Source: Arion vulgaris (taxonomy: Eukaryota > Mollusca > Gastropoda > Stylommatophora > Arionidae). From it: 64,000 nucleotides of DNA. How positions within the stretch are numbered: position 1 is the first letter of the stretch; every line of letters starts with the position of its first letter. The translations under genes and the position numbers were made by a program. The stretch lies in the NCBI GenBank assembly GCA_020796225.1, contig CM036756.1:51130363-51194362 (forward strand), written 5' to 3'. Of the stretch, positions 47,093-58,304 are shown piece after piece. A model generated the notes under the pieces. The model saw nothing but the letters and a program-made list of their open reading frames with translations. It did no database searches and was not told where the DNA came from.

Positions 47093-47999
47093 CTGATTCA
47101 GTACCAGGTTTTTTCACCTCTGGACGGAATTATTTTTTTAGCTTCAAAAATATTGCACACATACTTTAGTTAAATTAAAATATTGTTTCTAAATATGATT
47201 TAAAGTTGAACTTATTATATATCAAATTAAAGATAAATGATTGTACTTTCATAAAATATTTATTGTATGCGAAAATATAATGTTGTGTTGACTGTGCATG
47301 ACAAATATTAGCATGTAATAAAAAAATTAATTGAAATTGTGAGAACAAAATCCAACTTACCAAGGGCCTTGAGGAACAATATGGTGAATAAGTCAGTGTA
47401 ACTGCTCTCTTTATATAAGTAATCCATTTATGAATACACAAAAATTAAGAAAATATTGACGGAATATATGGTTTACTAACTGTTCGCAAATTAGCAACAC
47501 GACCATCTGTAACCTGACTGGGGCAACGCCCTCTCGCAGCTGGTTGGGAAACACTACTAGTATTATTTAAATTATTAATAATCGACGTATTTAAATCACA
47601 AACTTCTGTGTCATCAGAATCAGAAGCTTCACTATCTTCACTATCAGTATCTACATCTTCATGCAACAAATCTCGCGCTTCTGCAGCTGTAAAACGTGCA
47701 GAACGAGCTGATAACAAACCATTTCTAGACTCTGAATTGTTAGACATTATTTTTTAATCACAGGGTAACTTGAAAACCAAAATTAAACTTGGTTTCACTT
47801 CTGATTCTAGTCAAAACCACGATGTTGTGATTTGGTTATCGTTAGTACTTCCTTTCTACTTAGTTTCCGGTTGATATAAAACTACAATCGGAGTGAAAAT
47901 TAATAAAAACTCAACGCAATAGTAGCCGTCTTTTAAACGACGCTTGGGCCACGCAGATAAGAAATATGTGCACTACAGTGTTCCACGGGACTGAATCAG
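47093..47999 (-). mobile_element. piggyBac-like short element, 907 bp
   Basis: Flanked on both sides by TTAA (47089-47092 and 48000-48003), with inverted ends CTGATTCAGTACC and GGGACTGAATCAG. Insertion at TTAA with exact duplication is the hallmark of piggyBac. The interior keeps only the start of a transposase on the minus strand, so this is an internally deleted, non-autonomous copy. Removing it restores the RTE reading frame exactly (EHF then KELLNRP). Confidence 0.88.
47445..47747 (-). pseudogene. N-terminal remnant of piggyBac-type transposase
   Basis: 100-codon frame. After MSNNSESRNG it shows SARFTAAEARDLLHED followed by a run rich in D, E and S (DTDSEDSEASDSDDTE), the usual acidic N-terminus of piggyBac transposases. 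It stops before the catalytic DDD domain. Identification rests on composition plus the TTAA context; the frame alone would not be decisive. Confidence 0.65.
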
Positions 48000-49615
48000 T
48001 TAAAGAATTGCTAAACAGACCACCGCCAACGGTAGTAGCAGACATACCAGAACCAACAGAGGAATTAGAAATTGGCATTGAAACACCCAGCCGGGATGAG
48101 ATCATTACAGCAATTACATCTCTTAAGAATAACAAGGCACCAGGGAATGATAACTTAAACGCAGAACTATTCAAAATAGACCCAGAACTTGCAGCTAATA
48201 TATTGCAACCCTTGTTTACTACTATATGGAATGCCCAAATAATACCTGATGCATGGAACAGAGGAGTCATCATCAAGATACCCAAAAAGGGCTCCCTTAC
48301 CGATTGTAATAATTGGCGTGGAATAACACTGCTTTCTGTCCCAAGTAAAATCTTTAAGCAAAATCATCGTACAACGTATTACTGATGCTGTGGATAAGAA
48401 ACTGAGAAAGGAACAAGCAGGATTTCGCAGAAGACGGAGCTGTATAGGCCAAATATTTGCTCTTAGAAATATCATGGAGCAATGCACAGAATGGCAAAGC
48501 AAACTCTATATCAACTTTGTAGATTCTGAAAAAGCTTTTGATAGCATACACCGCGAAAGTCTATGGCGCATCTTAAGATGGTATGGAATCCCACTGTGTT
48601 TTATAAATATTATAAAAGCTGCTACAGCAAGTTTGCATGCAGTGTTGAAACTTCAGAACTAAAGTTTGAAGTAAAAACAGGCGTGCGACAAGGATGTATT
48701 ATGTCAGCCCTATTATGCAACACTGTCATAGATTGGGTGATGCGTAAAACAACGGAAGATAATGCAAGAGGTATTAGATGGACGCTCACATCCACTCTGG
48801 AAGACCTAGATTTTGCAGACGACATCGCACTCCTATCTCATACACATAGAGATATCCAGGAAAAGACCTGCCGCCTTAACCAATATAGTGAGATGGTTGG
48901 ACTGAAAATAAATCAGAAGAAAACTGAAGTAATGACTCTGAACATAGCAACCCCAGCACCAGTCAAACTAGAAGGTAAAACCCTCCGAGATACAACCGCT
49001 TTCACATACCTTGGAAGTGTTATTAGCAATGAAGGAGGCGCTGGATCTGACATTAAAAACAGACTGAGTAAGGCATGAAGTGCATTCATGACCCTTCAGA
49101 CCGCCTGGAAATTTGCCCAATACAGCATCAGAACCAAGACTAGTATCTATAACAGCTGTGTGCTGTCAACATTGCTGTACGGATCGGAATGCTGGAGAAT
49201 GACAGAACAGGATATGTCCAGACTCTCCGCCTTTCATACAACTTGTCTGCGAAAATCTTACGCGTGTACTGGCCGACTACTATCTCGACTCAAGAATTGC
49301 TTGCACGATGCCAACAAGAGAATATAGGCACTATCATCCGAAGATGACGCTGGAGATAGATTGGACATGTGATGCGCATTGAGACTGGCTCCGACACGAA
49401 AAATTGCACTGAGATGGACTCCAGAGGGTAGGTGAAAGCGTGGAAGACCCAAGACGACCTGGAGAAGAATGATAGAGCAAGAGCTGAAGGAAATGAATCA
49501 TAGCTGGAACACAATACAGAGGAAGGCTATGAACAGGGAAGAATGGTGTACGTTTGTTGCTGCCCTAAACGCCAAGGACGTAACAGGCTAAAGAGAGGAG
49601 GAGTTTCATGAACAA
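48000..49615 (+). mobile_element. RTE LINE copy C, reverse transcriptase and tail
   Basis: Resumes at KELLNRPPPTVVADIPEP, then IITAITSLKNNKAPGNDNLN, RGVIIKIPKKGSLTDC, NWRGITLLSVPSKIF, KEQAGFRRRRSC, NFVDSEKAFDSIHRESLW, TGVRQGCIMSALLCNTVID, and the catalytic FADD in DLDFADDIALLSHTHRD. The thumb and tail have FTYLGSVISNEGGAGSDIK, STLLYGSECWRMTEQDM, RGRPKTTWRRMIEQELKEM and VAALNAKDVTG with a TAA near 49590. Shifts near 48355, 48640 and 49077 and stops near 49320. Distinct subfamily from copies B and F. Confidence 0.92.
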
Positions 49616-49623
49616 TTTCAGCA

Positions 49624-51202
49624 CTGCTCTGTGTTTCATTAGAAATACTGAATTGAAGGAAAATAAGTATAATGTAAATGTTAGTGATAAGTTGCAGTCC
49701 TCTGTATTGTTGGAAACGAAAGAACAATAATAAGGAAGTAGGCTACTGTGATATATGTCAAAGATTGTCAGCTCGAAGAAGCAATATTCTGCACTGTAGT
49801 ACCAATTGTTGGCTCGTAGTTACTGACGTCTTTGACAGAGACGGTAATAACATCACAACAGAAAACACAGAAAATACGTAATAAAGATAACACGGACATT
49901 GTGTGATAACGTTTAGCGAAAGCTGATAAGACTATTCTGCAATACTTTCGGCAGGTGGCGTGCCATTTCTGCCGGGAGGGACCAAGTCATATGGGGTAAG
50001 ACCCGTTGCAATGAAGTCTAACCTTCTGCTTTAAAACTCTTACAACCCTGACAAGACTGCTTTATGAACTTTTGAACAAAGAAATATTCAGAAAACAATA
50101 GCGACTACTGACCAGCACAATGCATACCAATAAAATATCGTGTTCACATGTTCTTTGGTTCAATGGCATATTTTTTTAATTGTAACTATTGTTGAGATAA
50201 GCATATTGTGTTCAATGGTATGTTTCTATTGTGTCAATTCTTATGTGTAAATTGTAACTAATATTGAAGCATATTTTGAAGAAACCTCGCATCTCACCTA
50301 TCCCATTCCAGCTCCTTTCCTAACAAACTTTCAAACTTAAAAAAAAAATTTGATGCAAGAAAATTTACAAGATAGACAATATAATCTCAAACAATAATAT
50401 ATAAATGTTGTCTAACATTGGAAAGTATTTGATAATCATGTTGACTGCCATCTTGGAAAGTCTTCTATCTGTACAGCAGTGCTGCTCAACGTTTTTGTTT
50501 ACTGACTGGTGGTTGGGAGGCGTGGGTGGTATGAATCGATTGCAATAATAATAATAGTAATAAAGTGCTGTTGATAGTAATATGTATTTTAAAACAAATT
50601 AATAACAAATGAAAACTTAATCCTGACATTTAGTATAAAACATATACATTTTACATAGGTGTGAAATTTGAACAGTGTATATTCGCTACAAGTTTAGGAA
50701 ATTCTTGTATGTAACGTGAATAGTCTACTTTTAATGCATCATCTATGTGTGAGTCTGCCACACATAATCGATTTTATCATTTATGAGGTTCTTAGATGAA
50801 ACATATATATACTTCACATAGATATGTTAAACCAAAGTACGAATATATTTTCAGAGCAACGCAACTAATCATTGGATATTTACTCTTGTCCACAAAAGTA
50901 TAGAAATTATCATATGTACCACGGGAGGATTTCAAATATGACTCATTCATTTCTAATTCTCAAGATTTCTAATTCTAACTCTTCGAGATTACATTTGTTA
51001 GAAAATTTAACAATTCCTACTTGTAAGTCCAGCAATATAAGCGAATGGGTTATTGATAAAAATTATGATTATAACAATGTTGAAAATTCTCAAATCTGTT
51101 TCGAAATTTGACAGTCAGAAGTTCAAGTTGTTTGAAAAAATATCACATACACGCAACCAATAGATTTCGCAATAAATTTCAAAATTGGAAAGTGAAAATG
51201 GG
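49624..51202. other. Non-coding AT-rich stretch
   Basis: No domain-bearing frame on either strand; the longest frames (about 80 codons near 50.9-51.4 kb) look random. No tandem repeat or transposon end was noticed. Confidence 0.6.
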
Positions 51203-51213
51203 ATTTTCTGTTT

Positions 51214-52303
51214 CTCTCTCTCGATCGTTCTATGCCATTTTGATCATTCTTATTGTGATATATAGACAGCCTTTGCCAAGAAAGTATTTTTACGTCACAT
51301 CATTCAGCGCCATTTGGAGTTCTGGTGCTTATTCTTCGGCGACCTGTCCGGTTTTAGCCAGCGTTTACTGAGTTCGCTCTCCATCAGCCTTTGGCTGCTC
51401 CCAGCCTACCTGCAAGGCAGCAGGTTGCTATTTTCTTTAGGGTAGCGACCCTTAGACAACCTACCCTCCTGGTTGTTGACTGTCATCTGACTAGGTTACC
51501 TATCTTTTTTGGACTACTTGGTTTGCCTACCGTCCAGTTTTGTGTACCGTTTGCTCCGCTAGCCTTTTATTGTCCCCAATCTAACTACAAGGCACTAGTA
51601 GTTCCCTGCGAGCGGAAACGCACTTTGAATTCAAGTCTCTGCTGGGCTTTCCAGTTGTTCTGTACATTTGGGTGGACCGCTCACCACTACGCCTGCCACG
51701 CCACCTCGTCGCCCCTCCAGACACTGGAGTATAGCCTCTGTTGGGCTCTCCACTTTTTCTGCGCATTGAGTGGTCCACTCACCTCTACGTTTGCCACCGC
51801 TTTTCGTCGCTACATCGTTAGCACCGTGCCTGTCCGCGACCTTATGTGTGTTCGCTCTACCTTGGTGCCTGCTCACTATGTCTATCAGGTTTCTTACTGT
51901 GCTCATATTTACTATGCCACGAGCCTGTCAGACACGTAACTCAACTCTGGCCCCCACCTCAGAGCTCCGAGTTTCGCCCCGTGGGGGCTCACGCCTCGTC
52001 TCTGGATGCACCTCTCATACTTTTTTATTTATCTGTTCAGCTTTTCCCATCGACCGGGAGAGACGTGCATTAATAGCCACTCTGGGATTCCGCTCGTCTG
52101 TGTTGCGAGCGGATCTCATCCAACGTAACTGCGTCTGCATCACTACTTAAACCAGAGTAGCTCTCCTTCGATCCCTACCCGCTTAGCCAGTCAAGATCGG
52201 TTGTCTGTTTCCAGGGTCACCACTTGGAGATGGGGTAGGATTTTGATTAGTGCCAGCTCACTATTCCTGGCTCGGCGTTGTCCCTATGAGCCTTGGACCC
52301 CGG
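51214..52303 (+). mobile_element. Unclassified interspersed element, copy B (1.09 kb)
   Basis: Starts CTCTCTCTCGATCGTTCTAT and ends CCTTGGACCCCGG. Flanked by ATTTTCTGTTT (51203-51213) and ATTTTATGTTT (52304-52314), an 11-bp duplication with one mismatch. It shares with copy A the 5' end, the paired GTTCGCTCTCC... and TTTGCTCCGCTAG... repeats, the CTGCGAGCGG-AACGCAC segment, the CAGAGCTCCGAGTTTCGCCC segment, GTTGCGAGCGGATC and the end. It lacks most of the GC-rich expansion and the 175-bp array. The long frames across it are cysteine/proline-rich artefacts of composition. No protein domain. Confidence 0.75.
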
Positions 52304-52314
52304 ATTTTATGTTT

Positions 52315-52734
52315 AAATATCCAATCCAAAGTTTTCATTTCTTTTGACACGCATTTATTGAACTTATCATGTCTGAAATGTCATGATATTTACTTTGTAA
52401 TTCGAAATTTAACTTATTTAACTTGTAGGTAATATCTGTCAAGAAAGTTAAATCTTGTTGCCATAAAATGTCATCAAGTTTGTCTAGGATATGGTTGAAG
52501 AAATTCCCTTATCTCATTTAGAAGACTGCAGAATCGTCTCATTGTTTTTCCTATAATTTAGATGCATCTTACTTCTGTTTAAAGAATGACATGGTCGTGT
52601 TCAGCATCTGATATCGACAAAGTATTGAACAGTCGATGGCTGGTAGAAAAATCTGATATAATTTGCAATACGAGTTACTACGTTTATGACATGCTCGAAC
52701 TTCAGCACCGTTTGGCATAAAGAATACTGGTGGC
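52315..52734. other. Spacer without recognised features
   Basis: AT-rich sequence between element copy B and the 38-bp minisatellite. Confidence 0.6.
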
Positions 52735-53124
52735 GTGTACAGTAATGGTTGGACATAAAGAAAACTGGTGGAGTGTACAGTAATGGTTGGACATAAAGAA
52801 AACTGGTGGAGTGTACAGTGATGGTTGGGTATAAAGAATACTGGTGAGTGTACAGTGATGGTTGGGTATAAAGAATACTGGTGGAGTGTACAGTGATGGT
52901 TGGGTATAAAGAATACTGGTGGAGTGTACAGTGATGGTTGGGTATAAAGAATACTGGTGAGTGTACAGTGATGGTTGGGTATAAAGAATACTGGTGAGTG
53001 TACAGTGATGGTTGGGTATAAAGAAAACTGGTGGAGTGTACAGTGATGGTTGGACATAAAGAAAACTGGTGAGTGTACAGTGATGGTTGGGTATAAAGAA
53101 TACTGGTGGAGTGTACAGTGATGA
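52735..53124. repeat. 36-38-bp minisatellite, about 10 copies
   Basis: Unit TGATGGTTGGGTATAAAGAA, TACTGGTGGAGTGTACAG, with copies lacking GG before AGTGT. Variants GGACATAAAGAAAACTGG and GGGTATAAAGAATACTGG are mixed. Long minus-strand frames across it are repeat by-products. Confidence 0.93.
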
Positions 53125-53316
53125 GAAGGAAATTTGGGAAATGATTCTGATTCATCCTTAGAATAAGGAGCAAAACTTCCACTGCTTTCCTGTCACTCAA
53201 GATGTATAATCAGTTGGAATAGCAGCAAATTTTTTAAGTGGTTACTCTCTTTACATATGTAAGGAGTATGCTGAAACTGTCCTGCCCCCTAGTACGGTCT
53301 TTAAGAGGAAGAAGTT

Positions 53317-53528
53317 GCCCGCGTGCCCAGCGTGTTCGTAGCACGTTGGACTACGGTGACTAGTCCTCTGTAAGTGCGGGTTCAACTTCGCGGACTGGAA
53401 GAAAAGCTACATGTTCCCCAGATTTACGGTGTTCGTGGCACCGAGCCGAAGGGTTACGATGTCCATGACACCGAGCCGAAGAGCTTTCAGCTCAAGTGCT
53501 ACTGGATCAAAAAAATAAAAAAATAAAC
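53317..53528 (+). mobile_element. tRNA-derived SINE, family 3, with target duplication
   Basis: Flanked by perfect 11-bp duplications AGGAAGAAGTT (53306-53316 and 53529-53539). The head has an A-box-like GTAGCACGTTGGAC and a B-box-like GGTTCAACTTC. The body carries a diverged internal repeat (TTACGGTGTTCGTGGCACCGA / TTACGATGTCCATGACACCGA, each followed by GCCGAAG). The tail is A-rich (AAAAAAATAAAAAAATAAA). Complete-looking, about 212 bp. Confidence 0.85.
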
Positions 53529-53539
53529 AGGAAGAAGTT

Positions 53540-55255
53540 TAACAAACTTCTCTTGTACTGTAAAATGAGAAAAGACTGTTGGAATAAATACACACAACTG
53601 TGCAGTTTCCAAATTGTCCGTGCTTTCATCGAACTCAACTGAAAAAATATTCACACGACTTCAATTTGCGAGATAACTGATTGCAAATTATTTGACCATA
53701 TAACAGAGTTTCAGCTGCAATAATCATTGCTTTTTTTTCTATCTATTTACTCAACGCCAAAATATTTTTTTTTAGCTAATACTTTGTAAGTAGCTATTGT
53801 CACGTTACTTGATTGTTAGCTTAACCGTTTTAGTAAATATATTCTGGTGCAATATTAATTTGAATTTAAGATCCTTTTTTGTGTGCTTTTATCTCAGAAT
53901 TCACAGGAATTTTTGTCACTATTAAAACTGGAGATAGATCAATGATTAGAGCATAAATGTCGCTCTATAGTCTTTTCTTTTGACTAATAGATGATCTACC
54001 ATTAGACAATAAACACGTGTATTTGTTTTTGTTATTCACTGAAACAATACTGATCCTCTCCTTCAGAATTCAAAATGTAGTTCTGTTATCATTTAGCCAT
54101 ATTTTTAAATGACACATGATACTAATTAACAAATATCTCATACTTTTCGTAGCTAGTACAGATTGAGTTATCATATCAACTGGGAAGAATAATGAAGATC
54201 GCTGATAAAGAACACACTGTTCATACTTTCAATTGAAACTGAATGCTTCACCCAATACAGTTAAAACTCATGTGATGGTCTGTCTCTCAAATAATCAGCT
54301 CAGTTATGTTATTTAGATGAAGAGATAACTTTAGAGATGAAACTGAAAAGGATGGTTTAGGGGGCAGTAGAATGGTTACACAACAAAACGAGACCGCAAA
54401 AGCAGGAATATTGTGTTTTTGAAGTTCTGTGAAAACATAATCTAGCAATCTATTATTCAGAAATATTTTTGTCCCTTTAAAATTAAGTTTTTCGTTAAAT
54501 CCGGCGGAGTAGCTAAGGGCGGCAGCGATTTTTAACACAGGTGCCATTGCGCCCTTGAGAATCTCGTTTGGTGGTGCCACTATGTATTTTCTTTCAATAC
54601 TATTGATCATATATATCTATAATTTAGATGTATATTGTGTAATAAAACAATATTGTACATTCAAATCTCTTCACACAGTTAGTTAATGTGCAGGTCATTG
54701 TAAAATATCAACTATAACATATCATAAATGAAACATACTGGTGGTTAATGTGCAGGTCATTGTAAAATATCAACTATAACATATCATAAATGAAACATAC
54801 ACCATACAGAGATGTTCTTCTCAAATGTAGTAGTATCCAGCACTGACATACTACTTTAGTACTAGCTCCATCTTTCATATTCAACTGCCTAGGACAGTAG
54901 TCCGAGTAATCTGAGAAGGAAAAACCACTTTCTGTCGACCCAGTTCGGGCATTACTCAATAACGGTCTGTGTCACATTCCCCTTCTTGAATCGATTACTT
55001 GTAAGATTTGCAGTATTGACTTAATGAAATGCTGCCTGTTATCTAGACAAGCATGACCAGGTACAATTCTCTCTGCATGTCACACGAATGATGGTGACTG
55101 TAACATAAGATTTCATCATTCAAGTTTTGTGCGCACTTGTCAGTTATAGATACCAGACTGTGGACTCTCAAGATTTGTCTATTTCTTGCAATATAGTCCA
55201 TTATTTAGTTCTCTTACGTTAAATTTCATTTTACTCAATCTCTTTTTCAATCTCT
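53540..55255. other. Non-coding stretch with a two-copy 62-bp repeat
   Basis: Mostly unique AT-rich DNA. A 62-bp direct duplication (GTTAATGTGCAGGTCATTGT...) occurs at 54682 and 54744. A 107-codon minus-strand frame (54287-54610) shows no family resemblance and is not called. Confidence 0.6.
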
Positions 55256-55259
55256 CCTT

Positions 55260-55432
55260 CACGCACACACTCGAAAACACGCGCACACGCACACACTCAC
55301 ACACGCGCACACACACTCAAGCACACACACACGCACGCACACACGCGCACACACACGTACACACACACGCACATACGCGCACATACACGTACACACACAC
55401 GCACACATACACGCACACACACACACACAGAC
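55260..55432. repeat. CA-rich microsatellite with CG steps
   Basis: About 170 bp of ACACACGCACACGCGC-type alternation, almost strictly purine-pyrimidine, ending in ACACACACAGACATTC. Confidence 0.95.
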
Positions 55433-55466
55433 ATTCACTGGTTTCAGGTTGTTGCTCAATTTAGAT

Positions 55467-55735
55467 CTATTAAAGATCATAAAAACAAGGAAAATGAAAT
55501 ATTTCGGACACATCAAACGACATGAGTGCCTAGAAAATAATTTTTGGGTGAATGGTGCCTGAAAGAAGAATGAGAGGAAGGCCTAGAAGACGATGGGTGC
55601 AAGTTGTCATTGACGATCTGAGAATGACTGCTGCTGACGCCGGCCAGCTTGCACAGAACATAGTTTTTCAAGACTGCTGTCATGGGAACCAAGTTACGGA
55701 AGTGAGAAGCTACTTGATGATGATGATTCATTAGA
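55467..55735 (+). mobile_element. RTE LINE copy D, 3' end only
   Basis: Encodes [39 protein letters not shown] and QVTEVRSYLMMMIH before a stop; the last residues come from the GATGATGATGATT 3' terminal repeat. One shift near 55555. Only the last 90 codons or so of ORF2 remain. Confidence 0.85.
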
Positions 55736-56499
55736 AATGTCGTGTTTTGTTTCGGACAGTGTGTGCGTATTTATCCTGGAATCGAATATTCAATTTAGTT
55801 TCATTTACGACTATCAAACGAGAGGTGGCTTGCTATATAACTCGTATAGAACACATAACTCCTGTGTAATGCCAAACTACTGTCCATGTCCTTTATTTTC
55901 CAAATATTCAAACTTGTTATTTATTTCCTAAACATAGTTTCTATTTAATTTATTGACATTGGATGCATACTATGAAATACAATATATCAACATTAATTTC
56001 TCAAACGCATTATTGAATGCAAACTAAATATGAAGTATCCAATATATTAACATTTGGTATCTAATTTCTCAAACATAGTTCAGGGACAATCGATCTATGA
56101 ATCTAGTTTCATCTACGCATCTCATTACTAAACCACATTGAAAGGCATATAAGAGAAAATATATTCACTGTTTAACATTTTAGTAACTAACTGCTAAATA
56201 GAATGCATGAACACTAGACGCTAATTATCGAAATCGAAGAGAATATGTTTTTTGGGGGTCCAAATTGAATACCACAAAACGTTTTACTGTTGGACTTCTT
56301 GTCATATATTGTACATATTGTACACATTATTGTACATATATCAAATAAAGCCTTCAAATTTCAAATTGAGTTTAATCTCTATGATTTTCAAATTACTCAA
56401 AATTAATGATTTATTTTGTGTACATTTTATGAAATCAATACCATTCATTCTGAAAGCACACATAGAGTGTGGCCGCAAACATGACTTTCCTCTGAACCT
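55736..56499. other. Non-coding AT-rich stretch
   Basis: Short diverged duplications (TACTATGAAATACAATATATC / TGAAGTATCCAATATATT) but no gene or element end. Confidence 0.55.
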
Positions 56500-56654
56500 T
56501 AGATTCCCAAACTTTTTCGACCCACCTCCCACTTTGCACAACATAAATTTTGTAACGCCCCCTCCCAAAAAACAATTTCTTCTGAACCCACTATCGCCTC
56601 CTAGAACGCTTCAGCACTCACTGGGGGCGGTACCGCCCAGTTTGGGAAACACTG
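56500..56654 (-). mobile_element. hAT-like short non-autonomous element (MITE), about 155 bp
   Basis: On the minus strand it begins CAGTGTTTCCCAAACTGGGC, continues GGTACCGCCCCCAGTG and ends GTTTGGGAATC, so the ends are imperfect inverted repeats of the CAGTGTTTCCCAAAC type seen in many hAT elements. A longer relative is split around 58.2 and 61.6 kb. An 8-bp target duplication was not evident, so the superfamily is tentative. Confidence 0.55.
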
Positions 56655-56689
56655 ATCTAAACCAATCCATGACAACAGCTAGATTGTAA

Positions 56690-57135
56690 GAGCTTGGATT
56701 GAAAATTGAAATCCCCAGAAAAGAGCAGAACAACAGACGCATTAGTAGGCTTATCAATCAACGTTGAACTGGTACGGTTAGTCGCTGGATGGTTAGTTCT
56801 GGCATTAGTGTCCTCATCTGTGCCTCCTAATTGACTCATCTTGCTTCCAAAGTAGACAAATTCAACAACATTTTCTATGTCCCTTCTTTCAATCAATATT
56901 GAGTCTTTCTGTATGTTATTGCATCTCAGCATTTTTGTTTTCTCTCGACAGATTTTAAGACCAACCCGTTCTGTCGTTTCCGTCAGAGCATCCAATTTTT
57001 GCTGCATGTCTTGTAGCCTGTGCAAGAGCATGGCAAAATCATCCGCAAAGTCTAGGTCTTCTAATTTTGATATGTCCACTGAATGTCTTTTCCGGACCTG
57101 GCATACGCTATGCCCAATCAAGTAGCAGCAAGAAG
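56690..57135 (-). mobile_element. RTE LINE copy E, internal fragment
   Basis: Minus-strand frame with LEDLDFADDFAMLLHRLQDM (catalytic FADD), LDALTETTERVGLKICREKT and VVEFVYFGSKMSQLGGTDED. Both the fingers/palm start and the tail are missing. It is a third RTE subfamily by sequence. A 58-bp minisatellite begins just beyond its 5' side. Confidence 0.85.
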
Positions 57136-57146
57136 AGGAGGGGGAC

Positions 57147-57420
57147 ATCAGCCAGGCTTCAGTTTATTGAAGTGTTAGTGACATGGTGATAATAAATTAG
57201 TGTAGATGATCAGTCTTCAGTTTATTGAAGTGTTAGTGACATGGTGATAATAAATTAGTGTAGATGATCAGTCTTCAGTTTATTGAAGTGTTAGTGACAT
57301 GGTGATAATAAATTAGTGTAGATGATCAGTCTTCAGTTGTTTGAAAGTGTCAGTGACATGGCGATAATACAGTAGTGTAGATGACCAGCCTTCAGTTGTT
57401 TGAAAGTGTTAATGACATGG
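57147..57420. repeat. 58-bp minisatellite, about 4.7 copies
   Basis: Unit AGTCTTCAGTTTATTGAAGT, GTTAGTGACATGGTGATAAT, AAATTAGTGTAGATGATC. The first three copies are identical, the last two diverged. Confidence 0.92.
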
Positions 57421-58155
57421 CGGTAATATAGTTGTATAGGTAACCATTGCAAGTTATCGAATATTCAAGAAATTGTTCAACACATTTGTGCAGCTATGTT
57501 CTATCCATTATCTTCAGTTGTTCACGTTCTAGTGTCCTTATTCTTCATAAGTAAATGCATTTATATATAACTTCTAAAAGGCACTAGTAATTGAATCCAT
57601 TCACCGACATCTGTACGATGAATTCACTCCCTCACTCCTACCATTTAAAAAAAATTGAACAAAGAAGGAGAGTAAATACAGAAGAAAAACAATAAGTTGA
57701 CATACTATCTCGAACACTACAAGTTACGTTTGTAACTGAAGGAACAGTTCAAGTGAATACTGGGAATAATTGCATCATTGACAAACGTGAGAAATGTGCA
57801 TCAACTAAGGAAAAGCAGGAAACATGTTACAGCAGACCAGATGTAACTTGTGATCGTATAACCATGCAGACGAGACCAAGAAAATGTTGACAGGTCAATT
57901 TGCTTGAGAAAGATGATAATCTAAGCTCATCTAAGAGGGTTTAAAGAAGAAAGGCTGACATCATTGCATCAGTTACCCTAATTCTAGCTCCTTTTCCGTA
58001 TGAATCTCACAACACATGCAGAGAGTATTGCCCAAAGCACGAACTACGTAGCACTGGCAACAATCATAGGAATCTCTAGGAAAAATTAATTCGTGACGAG
58101 AACCGCGCAGTGCGAATTCACACACAGGAACTTCGAAAAGCAAAGCGAACAGTTT
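57421..58155. other. Spacer without recognised features
   Basis: Unique sequence with only short frames between the 58-bp array and the hAT-like element. Confidence 0.6.
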
Positions 58156-58159
58156 ATCT

Positions 58160-58293
58160 CAGCGTTTCCCAAACTGGGTGGTACCGCCCCCCAGTGGGCG
58201 CTGAATTAAGCGTTCCTGGGGGGCGATAGTGGATTCAGAAGAATTGGGGGCGGGGTGTTCAGGCGTTTAGGGATCGTTGGCTCCTTAAAGAAG
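58160..58293 (+). mobile_element. hAT-like element, left half
   Basis: Starts CAGCGTTTCCCAAACTGGGT and GGTACCGCCCCCCAGTGGGC, matching the minus strand of 56.5-56.65 kb, and runs to the 11-bp duplication at 58294 where RTE copy F is inserted. Confidence 0.6.
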
Positions 58294-58304
58294 GAATTAA
58301 TAAT

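Noticed and set aside
51214..52303. LTR retrotransposon or Helitron for the unclassified element
   Set aside because: There is no LTR pair or primer-binding site, and the 9-11-bp target duplications exclude Helitron, which makes none.
52569..53200. Two long minus-strand frames with YTQPSLYTPPVF-type repeats
   Set aside because: They come from the 36-38-bp minisatellite.
53317..53400. Functional tRNA gene
   Set aside because: No cloverleaf with a paired acceptor stem; it has a target duplication and an A-rich tail, so it is a SINE head.
54287..54610. 107-codon minus-strand frame
   Set aside because: No domain or conserved motif; length is within chance expectation.
55259..55516. Cys/Val and Thr/His repeat frames over the CA tract
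   Set aside because: Dinucleotide repeat translation; not a gene.
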